Below are positions 41,816-50,487 of a stretch of 64,000 nucleotides of DNA, in pieces. Within the stretch, counting starts at the first letter, position 1; each line of letters begins with the position of its first letter. The notes under the pieces were generated by a model. It was not told the origin of the DNA, ran no database searches, and saw nothing but the letters and a program-made list of their open reading frames with translations. This DNA is from an uncultured Flavobacteriaceae bacterium (GTDB taxonomy: Bacteria > Bacteroidota > Bacteroidia > Flavobacteriales > Flavobacteriaceae): contig CALSPF010000002.1 of assembly GCA_943788165.1 (NCBI GenBank), forward strand, positions 747,890-811,889. The letters run 5' to 3'. The translations under genes were made by a program, and so were the position numbers.

Positions 41816-42547
41816 ATGTCATATTTCCAAATAAACAAAATTGATGCCATTGGTTCTACCAATGTTGCGCTCAAAGATAGCTACCAGCAAGGGGTGCTAA
41901 AGCATGGTCATGTTTTGTGGGCGCGCAATCAAACCCAAGGGAAGGGACAACGTTCAGCAAAATGGCTGTCTGAACCGAACAAAAACCTGACCTTTTCACT
42001 CTTTTTTCGTCACAATGAACTGTCCGTGGATTCTCCATTTCAACTCAATTGCTTGATCGCTTTGGCACTAAGAAATACGCTAAATTATTTTACAATCCCT
42101 GCTGTCACCATTAAATGGCCAAACGACATTTTGTCAGAGAATAAGAAATTATGCGGTGTTTTGATCGAGAACCTCTATCGAGGTACTCAACTAAAAGCCT
42201 CGATTGTCGGGATTGGACTAAATGTGAACCAAGAAAATTTTCAAGGTTTAGTCCGCGCAAGCTCCATGCGGTTGTGTTCAGGAGTTCAGTTTGATATAAA
42301 AGAGGTCTTCGATCATTTATTGGCTGAAATTGAGAATAACATAAAGCAAGCTGACACTTATTCTAGTTTACTTGAAAAATATAATGAGGCACTTTTTGGC
42401 CGTAATGAATTACGTCTCTTCCGAAAAAGCAATCAAGACTTCAGTGCAACAATTATTGGGGTAAACCAAGATGGTTATATGGAATTGGAAGACACAAAAG
42501 GGATGTCATCTCTCCATCGTTTAAAAGAAATAGAATGGGTGTATTAA
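41816..42547 (+). CDS. birA: Biotin--[acetyl-CoA-carboxylase] ligase
   Basis: QTQGKGQRSAKWLSEPNKNLTFS, IKWPNDILSENKKLCGVLIEN, GIGLNVNQ. Confidence 0.93.
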   Translation: MSYFQINKIDAIGSTNVALKDSYQQGVLKHGHVLWARNQTQGKGQRSAKWLSEPNKNLTFSLFFRHNELSVDSPFQLNCLIALALRNTLNYFTIPAVTIKWPNDILSENKKLCGVLIENLYRGTQLKASIVGIGLNVNQENFQGLVRASSMRLCSGVQFDIKEVFDHLLAEIENNIKQADTYSSLLEKYNEALFGRNELRLFRKSNQDFSATIIGVNQDGYMELEDTKGMSSLHRLKEIEWVY

Positions 42548-43185
42548 GGTGTCCAGTTGGCGGGATCTTTACGCCATCCCGACAAGGTAGATAACTGTTG
42601 CTCAGTAATAGCATTTTCTGCCTTTGCGTGCAATAACAAATGATCATAATCGCTGAGCGTGTGAAGAATAACCTCATTTAATTTAAAATTCTCTTCCGCT
42701 ACCGCAAAACCATAGGAAAACAAGGCCAACATTCCCAAAACAACCAAGCCATCTTCTTTGAGGGCTTTAACTGCATTTAAACTGCTCTTTCCGGTACTGA
42801 TTAAGTCTTCAATAACAACAACGGGCTTCCCTGCTGGGGCATGTCCTTCCAATTGATTCTTGCGACCGTGTTTTTTTGGTTCAGGTCGAACATACACAAA
42901 AGGGACATCGAGTTTTTGTGCGACCAACATCCCAATACCAATGGCACCGGTTGCAACTCCTGCAATGGTCACTTCTTTGCCGTATAACTTTTCTAATTGT
43001 TCTGCTAAATTAGTTGCTAAAAATTCCCGAACTTCCGGGTATGAGAGCGCCAAGCGGTTATCGCAATAAATTGGAGATTTCCAGCCACTCGCCCAAATAA
43101 AGGGATTTTCTGGATTCAATTTTATTGCATTAATTTGTAAAAGAAATTGTGCCGTTGAAGCTGCAGTTTGTTTACTATAAATCAT
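42544..43185 (-). CDS. pyrE: Orotate phosphoribosyltransferase
   Basis: VVVIEDLISTGKSSL PRPP loop; FVYVRPEPKKHGRKNQLEG. Confidence 0.95.
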   Translation of the reverse strand: MIYSKQTAASTAQFLLQINAIKLNPENPFIWASGWKSPIYCDNRLALSYPEVREFLATNLAEQLEKLYGKEVTIAGVATGAIGIGMLVAQKLDVPFVYVRPEPKKHGRKNQLEGHAPAGKPVVVIEDLISTGKSSLNAVKALKEDGLVVLGMLALFSYGFAVAEENFKLNEVILHTLSDYDHLLLHAKAENAITEQQLSTLSGWRKDPANWTP

Positions 43186-43191
43186 ATACAA

Positions 43192-43794
43192 ATGTATAAA
43201 GTATTTTTCAATCAGAAACCAATTATATTAACTACATCTTTTGTGGCGCAAACAGAACAGACGCCAGTCTTTTTTGTAAAATTCACCTCAAAGAAGAACA
43301 TTATTGCAGCGTTAAAATCAAAAAAAGTAAGCACTTTATACCTCTATCATCCCAAAGAAGAAAGGTTAAAAGAGTTGTTTTTTGGATTGTTTAAAATAAT
43401 TGAAGCGGCTGGAGGAATTGCACAGCATAGTGCTTCAAAAAAGTATTTATTCATTTTCCGCAATGACAAATGGGACTTACCAAAAGGGCGTATCGAAAAA
43501 GAAGAAGCCGTACTTGATGCGGCCATTAGAGAGTTGGAAGAAGAAACGGGAGTAGGAGGTCTTGAGATCATAAAACCCTTGCCCACAACCTATCATGTTT
43601 TTAATCGGAATGGAAAGTACCGTTTAAAGAAGACCTATTGGTATGCGATGGAAACCAATTATTCAGGCGAATTGATACCGCAGGAAGAAGAAGGGATTCA
43701 GAAAGCAGAATGGAAAACAAAAGAAGATGTACCACACTTGTTTGAAAACGCTTATGCGAATATTAAGTTGTTGTGGGAAAAAGCGGATTTATAA
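43192..43794 (+). CDS. NUDIX hydrolase
   Basis: GRIEKEEAVLDAAIRELEEETGVGG Nudix box. Confidence 0.93.
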   Translation: MYKVFFNQKPIILTTSFVAQTEQTPVFFVKFTSKKNIIAALKSKKVSTLYLYHPKEERLKELFFGLFKIIEAAGGIAQHSASKKYLFIFRNDKWDLPKGRIEKEEAVLDAAIRELEEETGVGGLEIIKPLPTTYHVFNRNGKYRLKKTYWYAMETNYSGELIPQEEEGIQKAEWKTKEDVPHLFENAYANIKLLWEKADL

Positions 43795-44241
43795 ATGTAG
43801 AGCCTTGGGGACCATGGAACTGTAATCGCCATCAAATTGAATTACTTCCCGCACTATACTACTACTGATAAAGGAGGTTTCTGAGGAAGTCAACAAAAAC
43901 ACTGTTTCAATGTCAGACAAGCGCCTGTTTACCTGGGTGATGGTTTTTTCAAATTCAAAATCGGCAGGATTACGCAAACCCCTTACAATAAATTTCGCAT
44001 CGATAGATTGGCAGTAATCAACCGTTAAACCGGAATAGGTGTCTACTTTTATTTTGGGCTTATCGGCAAAAGTAGCCTCGATAAAGACCTTCCGTTGCTC
44101 AAGCGAAAACATGTGTTTTTTTGTGGAATTTACGCCAATGGCAATGATCAACTCGTCAAACAAAGGCAAGGAACGTTTGATGATATCGACATGGCCCATG
44201 GTGATGGGATCAAAGGAACCGGGAAAAATTGCGCGTCTCAT
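43789..44241 (-). CDS. coaD: Pantetheine-phosphate adenylyltransferase
   Basis: AIFPGSFDPITMGHVDIIKR, FIVRGLRNPADFEFE. Confidence 0.96.
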   Translation of the reverse strand: MRRAIFPGSFDPITMGHVDIIKRSLPLFDELIIAIGVNSTKKHMFSLEQRKVFIEATFADKPKIKVDTYSGLTVDYCQSIDAKFIVRGLRNPADFEFEKTITQVNRRLSDIETVFLLTSSETSFISSSIVREVIQFDGDYSSMVPKALHL

Positions 44242-44250
44242 GGAATAAAA

Positions 44251-45234
44251 TTACGCTTTTTTTGCTAAGCTGGTTTCAATCACCCCTAAGAGGAGGTTGA
44301 GTAGGGATATTCCTGCCGCCTCAGCCTGTTGTGGAATGACGCTTTGTAAGGTCATCCCGGGAATGGTATTTATTTCGAGTAAATGTGGAACGCCGTCTTG
44401 GAAGATAAATTCTGAACGACTAATGCCCTTTAGTCCCATTTGGATATAGAGTTGCTTTGCCATTGTTTTGGCGCTTGTTTCCCATTCGATGGGTAATTGC
44501 GCGGGGGTGATTTCTGTTGACTTACCCTCATATTTTGCTTGATAGTCGAAAAAATCATTTTCACTAATGATTTCTGTTATGGGTAAGACATGTACGTCAT
44601 TCTTCCATTCCAATACACCAACGGTAATTTCTCTTCCCTCTAATGCTGATTCGATCAAGAGTTGATGGTCTTCTTCAAAGGCTTTTTCAATGGCGGGCTG
44701 CAATTCTTTTTTATCATATACTTTATAAACTCCAAAACTACTTCCTGCTCGATTGGCTTTGACAAAACAAGGAAAACCTACCTTGTTTTCTATGGCATCG
44801 AGGGAAATGGTCTCCCCTTGATTTAGCCTATAACGTTTTGCTGTAGGTATTCCCATGGCAGATGCAACCGCAAGGCAGTCGCGTTTATTGTAGGTTAGTG
44901 CTGCTACATCTGCAGGGCAGCTGCTGTGCGGAATATTGAGCATCTCAAGATAACCCCCAAACTGACCGTTTTCTCCCGGGGCACCATGAATCATATTGAC
45001 GATACAATCAAACTGTTTTTCTTCTCCGTCAATCGTAAAACCAAAACGCCCCTTTTGAATTGGATAGTGGTTTCCAGCAGCATCTTCAACGGTCCATTGA
45101 TCTAAAGCGATATCAATTTGATAGCATTCATAGGAGCTGTCCAAGAGGATGTTAAACACTACCTGCCCACTTTTCTTCGAAATTTCTCGTTCTGCTGTAA
45201 AACCGCCACTAGCGACGCCAATGATTTTTCTCAT
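44251..45234 (-). CDS. ddl: D-alanine--D-alanine ligase
   Basis: HGAPGENGQFGGYLEM, EINTIPGMT; start at MRKIIGVASGG. Confidence 0.95.
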   Translation of the reverse strand: MRKIIGVASGGFTAEREISKKSGQVVFNILLDSSYECYQIDIALDQWTVEDAAGNHYPIQKGRFGFTIDGEEKQFDCIVNMIHGAPGENGQFGGYLEMLNIPHSSCPADVAALTYNKRDCLAVASAMGIPTAKRYRLNQGETISLDAIENKVGFPCFVKANRAGSSFGVYKVYDKKELQPAIEKAFEEDHQLLIESALEGREITVGVLEWKNDVHVLPITEIISENDFFDYQAKYEGKSTEITPAQLPIEWETSAKTMAKQLYIQMGLKGISRSEFIFQDGVPHLLEINTIPGMTLQSVIPQQAEAAGISLLNLLLGVIETSLAKKA

Positions 45235-45325
45235 AACGTAAAAATAATAATCGTTTTGGAATGCACAACAGTTTCCACACATCATTCGCCTAGGGTTTCT
45301 TATCTTTACCCAAGAATTGTACACA

Positions 45326-45877
45326 ATGAATTTCTTTCGATTTTTTTTTAGCAAAGTATTCGTCAAACAACTGGTCTATGCTTTTTTAGTAACCTGTCTT
45401 GTTCTGGTTGGCGTGTATTACGGATTAAATCTAGTTACTCAGAACAATGAACACGTTACTGTACCCGACGTTGAAACATTGTCTTTGCAGGAAATACCTT
45501 CTATTTTTGAGCGCTATGAATTGCGTTATGAAGTCCTCGATTCTGCCAAATTCAATCCCAATTATCCTCCTTTTGCCGTGATAGAGCAGATCCCTAAAGC
45601 TGGTTCTGAAGTAAAACGTGGACGAAAAATATATTTTACACTCAATCCTTCTGGTTTCCGAAAATTAAAAGTTCCTGATGTGATCCAAATCACCAAACGG
45701 AATGCAGAAACACGCTTGACAGCTGTTGGCTTTGTACTTGGAGAAATCACGTATCGTGACAATATTGGAAAAGACATGGTCTTGGAAATACGGTATGAAG
45801 GCGAGAAAATAGCACCAGGGGTGATCTTACCCAAAACATCTAAAATAGACTTAGTCTTAGGAAATGGAAAACGATAA
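45326..45877 (+). CDS. PASTA domain-containing membrane protein
   Basis: TM helix then repeated PASTA-type segments (VPDVETLSLQEI..., VPDVIQITKRNAETRLTAVGF). Confidence 0.88.
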   Translation: MNFFRFFFSKVFVKQLVYAFLVTCLVLVGVYYGLNLVTQNNEHVTVPDVETLSLQEIPSIFERYELRYEVLDSAKFNPNYPPFAVIEQIPKAGSEVKRGRKIYFTLNPSGFRKLKVPDVIQITKRNAETRLTAVGFVLGEITYRDNIGKDMVLEIRYEGEKIAPGVILPKTSKIDLVLGNGKR

Positions 45878-46901
45878 TTCACTAGAAGAAGAATTCCAAG
45901 AAACAACTGTATTACACGAACACTTTTCTTTTACAGCCGACAAAGGGCAAGAACCACTGCGTGTCGATAAATATTTGATGAACCGCATTGAAAATGCGAC
46001 GCGCACCAAAATTCAGAATGCAGCAAAAGAAGGTAATATTTTTGTGGATGATGTTGCTGTAAAATCAAACTATAAGGTCAAAGGCGGGAATGTGGTACGG
46101 GTCATGTTTGGTCATCCACCTCATGAAAATCTATTGGTGCCCGAAGATTTACCCTTAGAAGTGGTTTATGAGGACGATACTGTTGTGGTGGTCAACAAGG
46201 CTGCTGGGATGGTGGTTCACCCTGGACATGGGAATTATTCCGGAACCCTTATCAACGCCCTCTTGTTTCATTTTGACAATCTGCCACAAAACGAACAGCA
46301 ACGTCCTGGACTGGTGCATCGCATCGATAAAGACACCAGCGGACTCTTGGTAATTGCCAAGACCGAGGAAGCCTTGACCCACCTTTCGAAGCAATTTTTT
46401 GATAAGACGTCTGAACGTAAATACCTGGCCTTGGTGTGGGGAAATGTTACGGACGAAGCTGGAACGATAGAAGGTCATATTGGTCGTCACCCAAAGAACC
46501 GTTTACAGATGCTTGTTTTCCCGGAAGGCGAAACAGGAAAGCACGCGGTTACCCATTATAAAGTCCTCGAACGTTTGGGCTATGTAACTTTGGTCGAATG
46601 CCAATTGGAAACCGGGCGGACCCACCAAATCCGTGCGCACATGAAGCACATTGGACATACCCTGTTTAACGATGAGCGCTATGGGGGAGATTCTATTTTA
46701 AAGGGAATCTCCTTTAGTAAGTACAAGCAGTTTGTCGAAAACTGTTTTAAGATCATTCCCCGACAAGCCTTACATGCCAAAACCCTTGGCTTTGAACATC
46801 CCAAAACGGGGAAGTGGATGCAGTTCGATTCTGAGATCCCGCAAGACCTGCAAGAGGTTTTGACCAAATGGAGGAATTATGCCCAGCATAAGCAGTTGTA
46901 A
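45864..46901 (+). CDS. rluD: RluA/RluD family pseudouridine synthase
   Basis: VHRIDKDTSGLLVIAKTE, LETGRTHQIRAHMKHIGH. Confidence 0.94.
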   Translation: MENDNSLEEEFQETTVLHEHFSFTADKGQEPLRVDKYLMNRIENATRTKIQNAAKEGNIFVDDVAVKSNYKVKGGNVVRVMFGHPPHENLLVPEDLPLEVVYEDDTVVVVNKAAGMVVHPGHGNYSGTLINALLFHFDNLPQNEQQRPGLVHRIDKDTSGLLVIAKTEEALTHLSKQFFDKTSERKYLALVWGNVTDEAGTIEGHIGRHPKNRLQMLVFPEGETGKHAVTHYKVLERLGYVTLVECQLETGRTHQIRAHMKHIGHTLFNDERYGGDSILKGISFSKYKQFVENCFKIIPRQALHAKTLGFEHPKTGKWMQFDSEIPQDLQEVLTKWRNYAQHKQL

Positions 46902-46979
46902 TAGAGGCATCAACGATTGCTATCCAATTGGTTTGGGGAATTGAGAAAAGCCGCTTATTTTTGGGTAAAATGCTGAGCT

Positions 46980-47741
46980 ATGAAAATGATTATTTCTCCT
47001 GCCAAGTCACTTAATTTTGACAGTGCACTACCTACTACAGACTTCTCCGAAGCACGCTTTTTATCAGAAGCAGAGCGCATCAATAAATTGTTGAAGAAAA
47101 AGTCGGTCAAGGCCATTGGGAAACTTATGGGAATTTCAGAAAATCTTTCAACCCTAAACTGGCAGCGCAACCAAGACTTTCAGTTGCCCTTTACCCAAGA
47201 CAATGCCCGCCCAGCGGTCTATGCCTTTGATGGAGATGTCTATACAGGTATGGATGCCTATAGCTTATCGCAAGATAAAATTCCCCAGTTGCAAGAGCAA
47301 TTACGCATTCTCTCTGGACTCTACGGTTTGTTAAAACCCCTCGATTTAATTCAGCCTTACCGCCTAGAAATGGGTACCAAGTTTCCGGTGGGGGTCAAGA
47401 AAAACTTGCCTGCCTTTTGGAAGGATAAAGTGACCCAAGGCCTGAATGAAGAATTGACTGAAGGGGAAACCTTTTTAAACCTCGCCAGTAACGAATATTT
47501 CGCCGCTATAGACACCAAAGCCCTCAAGGTTGAGGTAGTCACTCCGCACTTCAAAGATTTTAAAGATGGAAAGCTTAAGATGATTTCTTTCTTTGCCAAG
47601 AAAGCCCGTGGCATGATGGTGCGCTATGTTTTGGACCACAACTGTGCAAGCCTAGACGATATCAAAGGCTTTTCTACAGATGGGTATCAGTTTAGCGAAA
47701 CCCATACAGCACACGAAAATCAGCCGGTCTTTATTCGCTAG
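46980..47741 (+). CDS. yaaA: Peroxide stress protein YaaA
   Basis: MIISPAKSLNFDS, FDGDVYTGMDA, SGLYGLLKPLDLIQPYRLEMGT. Confidence 0.95.
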   Translation: MKMIISPAKSLNFDSALPTTDFSEARFLSEAERINKLLKKKSVKAIGKLMGISENLSTLNWQRNQDFQLPFTQDNARPAVYAFDGDVYTGMDAYSLSQDKIPQLQEQLRILSGLYGLLKPLDLIQPYRLEMGTKFPVGVKKNLPAFWKDKVTQGLNEELTEGETFLNLASNEYFAAIDTKALKVEVVTPHFKDFKDGKLKMISFFAKKARGMMVRYVLDHNCASLDDIKGFSTDGYQFSETHTAHENQPVFIR

Positions 47742-47848
47742 GATTTCTTTACTGCTTCTTTCCGTACGTTACGTTTGGTCTTGCGGCGCACGCCATAGGT
47801 TCCTTTGTTGATTTTTCCCCGACGCGTTTTTTTGTCTCCTTTGCCCAT
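47738..47848 (-). CDS. 30S ribosomal protein THX (36 aa); absent from the ORF track
   Basis: Reverse strand reads MGKGDKKTRRGKINKGTYGVRRKTKRNVRKEAVKKS*. Confidence 0.88.
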   Translation of the reverse strand: MGKGDKKTRRGKINKGTYGVRRKTKRNVRKEAVKKS

Positions 47849-47902
47849 AAGTAGTAGATTTGGTTAGACCTAAATCTAATCGTTTTTATACAGACCACCA
47901 AA

Positions 47903-48568
47903 ATGTTTCACCACATACACCCTTATCCACCTTATATACTGCCCGATACTAAACGGTTGATTGTAGGAACGCTACCGCCCCCTCGCTTTACCACAGGGGA
48001 GTTAAACGCCCAAGATGTTGACTTTTGCTACGGTAGTAGTAACGGCATGTTGTGGAAAATTTGGGATCGTTTGTATGACTCGAACTTGGTTTATGAAAAC
48101 ACCCACTTTGCTATAGAACAACGCAAAGCTTTTTTGAAACGAGAAAAAATTGGTATCTGCGATATTGTGGGCGCAGCTTACCGCGATAAGATCGATGCCT
48201 CCGACCTGGGTATGCAGCAGCCCGAGTTACGCGACCTTTTGGAGATTTTAGAACAACACCCCAAGGTAGATACACTAATTTTTACGGGAGGAAGTAGTAA
48301 AAATGGCCCGGAATATTTTTTACGGAAACTTCTGAAAAAAGCGGCTATTCCATTAGAATGTATAGACGATCAGGTGCCTCGTAAACATCAATTTGTCTGT
48401 GCCGGCCGAGTCATAACAACCCACAGCCTTACCGCTCCCTCAGGAACCGCCAATAGAGCTATTGGGAGTATGGCTGCCTATAAAGAAGCCAAAGCCCAGG
48501 ATCCCCGTTATACCACCTTTGATTTTCGGGTGGAGCAGTATGGACGGGTTTTTCGGGGAGGTGCGTAG
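47903..48568 (+). CDS. Uracil-DNA glycosylase superfamily protein
   Basis: RLIVGTLPPPRF, FCYGSSNGMLWKIWDRL, VITTHSLTAPSG. Confidence 0.7.
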   Translation: MFHHIHPYPPYILPDTKRLIVGTLPPPRFTTGELNAQDVDFCYGSSNGMLWKIWDRLYDSNLVYENTHFAIEQRKAFLKREKIGICDIVGAAYRDKIDASDLGMQQPELRDLLEILEQHPKVDTLIFTGGSSKNGPEYFLRKLLKKAAIPLECIDDQVPRKHQFVCAGRVITTHSLTAPSGTANRAIGSMAAYKEAKAQDPRYTTFDFRVEQYGRVFRGGA

Positions 48569-48724
48569 TTTAATCCATTGCTGTATGGGTTGGAAGAAGG
48601 ATACGGTTTACATGATAATTAAGTCCTAGTAGAAGCGGTATATATTGACTTCTGCAGAACTAGCTATGCCTGAGGAATCGGGCATCCATCTGTAGACTTT
48701 AGCTATGGTTGCTAAGAAGGTGAG

Positions 48725-48755
48725 GGCACACGTTACAAACGCGCGCTAGGGGGGT
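48725..48755 (+). repeat. REP-like element, copy 1 (degenerate)
   Basis: GGCACACGTTACAAACGCGCGCTAGGGGGGTTT, core CGTTACAAACG hairpin. Confidence 0.8.
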
Positions 48756-48810
48756 TTATCAGCTGCGTATTTTTACTAGTGAAATCAGTCCATGAACCGA
48801 AACGCCAAGT

Positions 48811-48843
48811 AAAAGCCTCTGGCGCGCGTTTGTAACGCGTGAC
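48811..48843 (-). repeat. REP-like element, copy 2 (inverted; 3' side of RAYT)
   Basis: Reverse complement GTCACGCGTTACAAACGCGCGCCAGAGGCTTTT; CGCGTT-ACA-AACGCG hairpin. Confidence 0.85.
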
Positions 48844-48858
48844 TAATTTTTATTTTTA

Positions 48859-49413
48859 TTACCATAATGGATGTACTTTAACGTTCGTTTGTTCAAGACT
48901 TCCTTCTTCATATGCTGCGTAACTACTGTTTTTCCAGTCGCGTTCATGGTAAACAAATTGGGCATCTACAGGATTATAGTGTATGTAATTTATTCGTTGC
49001 TCCCACTTTTTATGCGTGTCCAAAAGCACAGGATGAAAACCATCTTTCCACAATTTATATTTTGTGTTTCGCTTTATTCTTCTTGCTTCGAAGGCGAATT
49101 TATTTAATAACCATTCTCTTCTACTTTCTGGGTGCTCAATAATGGCCTCAATAAGTTTTTTGCTTGTATGCTTTTTAAAGTCCCGAATGATTGTATTTAT
49201 GTCCTCTTTTTGGGAAGAAACAATCAAATGCAAATGACTTGTAATATACACGTATGCATGAATAAGCAAGCATTTTGATTTAATACAATACCGAAAAGAT
49301 TCATCAAGGATTTGTGTGTAAACAGGGCGAATAAATAAATCGACCGAACCTTCAACAGTAAGGGTTATGAAATTAGGTTTATCATGAAATATGATTTTAT
49401 ACTTCTCTGACAT
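48859..49413 (-). mobile_element. REP-associated tyrosine transposase (RAYT, Y1/HUH superfamily)
   Basis: HLHLIV (HUH) motif, KYKLWKDGFHPVLL, YIHYNPVDAQFV; flanked by inverted REP elements; start at MSEKYKIIFHDKPNF preferred. Confidence 0.88.
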
Positions 49414-49462
49414 AAGTAGGATTTGATTATCTAAATATAAACCTTTTTTAGGAAAGGTGTTA

Positions 49463-49672
49463 TTAGACACGCGTTACAAACGCACGCCAGGGGGGTTTAG
49501 CTTCTTTCTTTGGCTTATAAAGTTCATAATCATCTTTTATGATTTTTGTAAATTCTAATTTTTCAGAAGTTGTATGTTCTTTTTCCTGTTTATTCTGTTT
49601 ACAGGAAACAAGTCCAACAAAAATTAGAATTAAAATTATAGATGTTCTTCTAATTCGTTTAATTGTGTACAA
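49463..49672 (-). pseudogene. Small lipoprotein whose C-terminus is encoded by the REP element (probable 3' truncation)
   Basis: LILIFVGLVSCKQNKQEK lipobox; last residues KPPWRAFVTRV are a translation of REP copy 3; start would be TTG. Confidence 0.5.
49466..49498 (+). repeat. REP-like element, copy 3 (5' side of RAYT)
   Basis: GACACGCGTTACAAACGCACGCCAGGGGGGTTT. Confidence 0.85.
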
Positions 49673-49680
49673 ACGGTCTA

Positions 49681-49788
49681 GGCTATGAGTAGTTGCGTGG
49701 TTTAGGGGTTAACTTTGCAAGTACACACCAAACTGAAAATCCGCGAGGATTTTCAGAAGTAGGCGAGAACAAGCAATTACTTATAGCC
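49681..49788. repeat. Long imperfect palindrome resembling a cassette recombination site (attC-like)
   Basis: Arms GGCTATGAGTAGTTGC (49681-49696) and GCAATTACTTATAGCC (49773-49788), 14/16 complementary; internal perfect hairpin CTGAAAATCC-GCGA-GGATTTTCAG (49733-49756); followed by GTTAGGT. Confidence 0.6.
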
Positions 49789-49824
49789 ATTGTTAGGTGC
49801 AGTATTTATTATTTCGTTCAAGAT

Positions 49825-50187
49825 TCAGCCAATCATTTTTCCAATTAGCGCAATCAGAATTATAATTCCGATTACAGCTCCAGCAACTGTGACGTACAAT
49901 TTCATTACTTTCTTTTCGTCTCTAAAATCCGAAATCAGATTTGATTCCGTATTCGCAACGATTCCATTTTCTTTTACAATTCGGTCAACGTTTTGCATAT
50001 CAGAGTCAAGTAAGAAATATCTAATTCCGCTATCGATTGTCGGTTGCTCATTTATGTCAGCGTAATATTTTATTCCGCTTTTTTCTAATTCAGATTCGAA
50101 TATGATTTTGTCTTTCAGCAAAACATAAAGTTTGTAATGCTCCTTGAGTTTTATATCAAAATTATTTTTAGACAAAGTTGTGTTCAT
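49825..50187 (-). CDS. Hypothetical protein with C-terminal TM (tail-anchored), putative cassette gene
   Basis: 120-aa ORF; VMKLYVTVAGAVIGIIILIALIGKMIG at the C-terminus; bracketed by GTTAGGTGC (49792) and GCGCCTAAC (50191). Confidence 0.6.
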   Translation of the reverse strand: MNTTLSKNNFDIKLKEHYKLYVLLKDKIIFESELEKSGIKYYADINEQPTIDSGIRYFLLDSDMQNVDRIVKENGIVANTESNLISDFRDEKKVMKLYVTVAGAVIGIIILIALIGKMIG

Positions 50188-50203
50188 ATTGCGCCTAACT
50201 ACC

Positions 50204-50395
50204 GTATATCAGAACAAGTTCCGATATTTCACCTTCATCATTTTTGGTTTATTTATTTTCAATCTATTGATAATCATAATATTTTTCTCAGGAATTCGAT
50301 CAAAAGAAAATTTCAGCTCGGCGGTTTTAGACATAAAAACCCATTCCAAAAAAGAAAATACAGAAAGTGATTTCCACCAAGTGGGAACCGAATAA
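50204..50395 (+). pseudogene. 5'-truncated small membrane protein remnant
   Basis: NKFRYFTFIIFGLFIFNLLIIIIFFSGIRSKENFSSAVLDIKTHSKKENTESDFHQVGTE* without a plausible start at the cassette boundary. Confidence 0.4.
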
Positions 50396-50487
50396 AAACG
50401 AGTTTTTGGGTAAACGTAGGCCATGGTGTAAGAATAGATTTGGGTCTATGCTACACTAAAGATATAAAAAAAATACAAAAAGTGGGT

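Noticed and set aside
41651-41874. Long 5' extensions of rsfS and birA that overlap each other
   Set aside because: Conserved starts (MTKPSNAADN at 41760, MSYFQINKIDA at 41816) remove the overlap.
49413-49470. RAYT start at 49470
   Set aside because: The extension translates REP-proximal sequence; MSEKYKIIF at 49413 fits the family and keeps the REP non-coding.
48725-49498. Repeats as a CRISPR array
   Set aside because: Only three copies, mixed orientation, irregular spacing, no cas genes; REP/RAYT explains them.
49640-50200. Calling the region a true integron
   Set aside because: No IntI or attI is visible in the window and one core site does not fit GTTRRRY, so only 'attC-like' is claimed.
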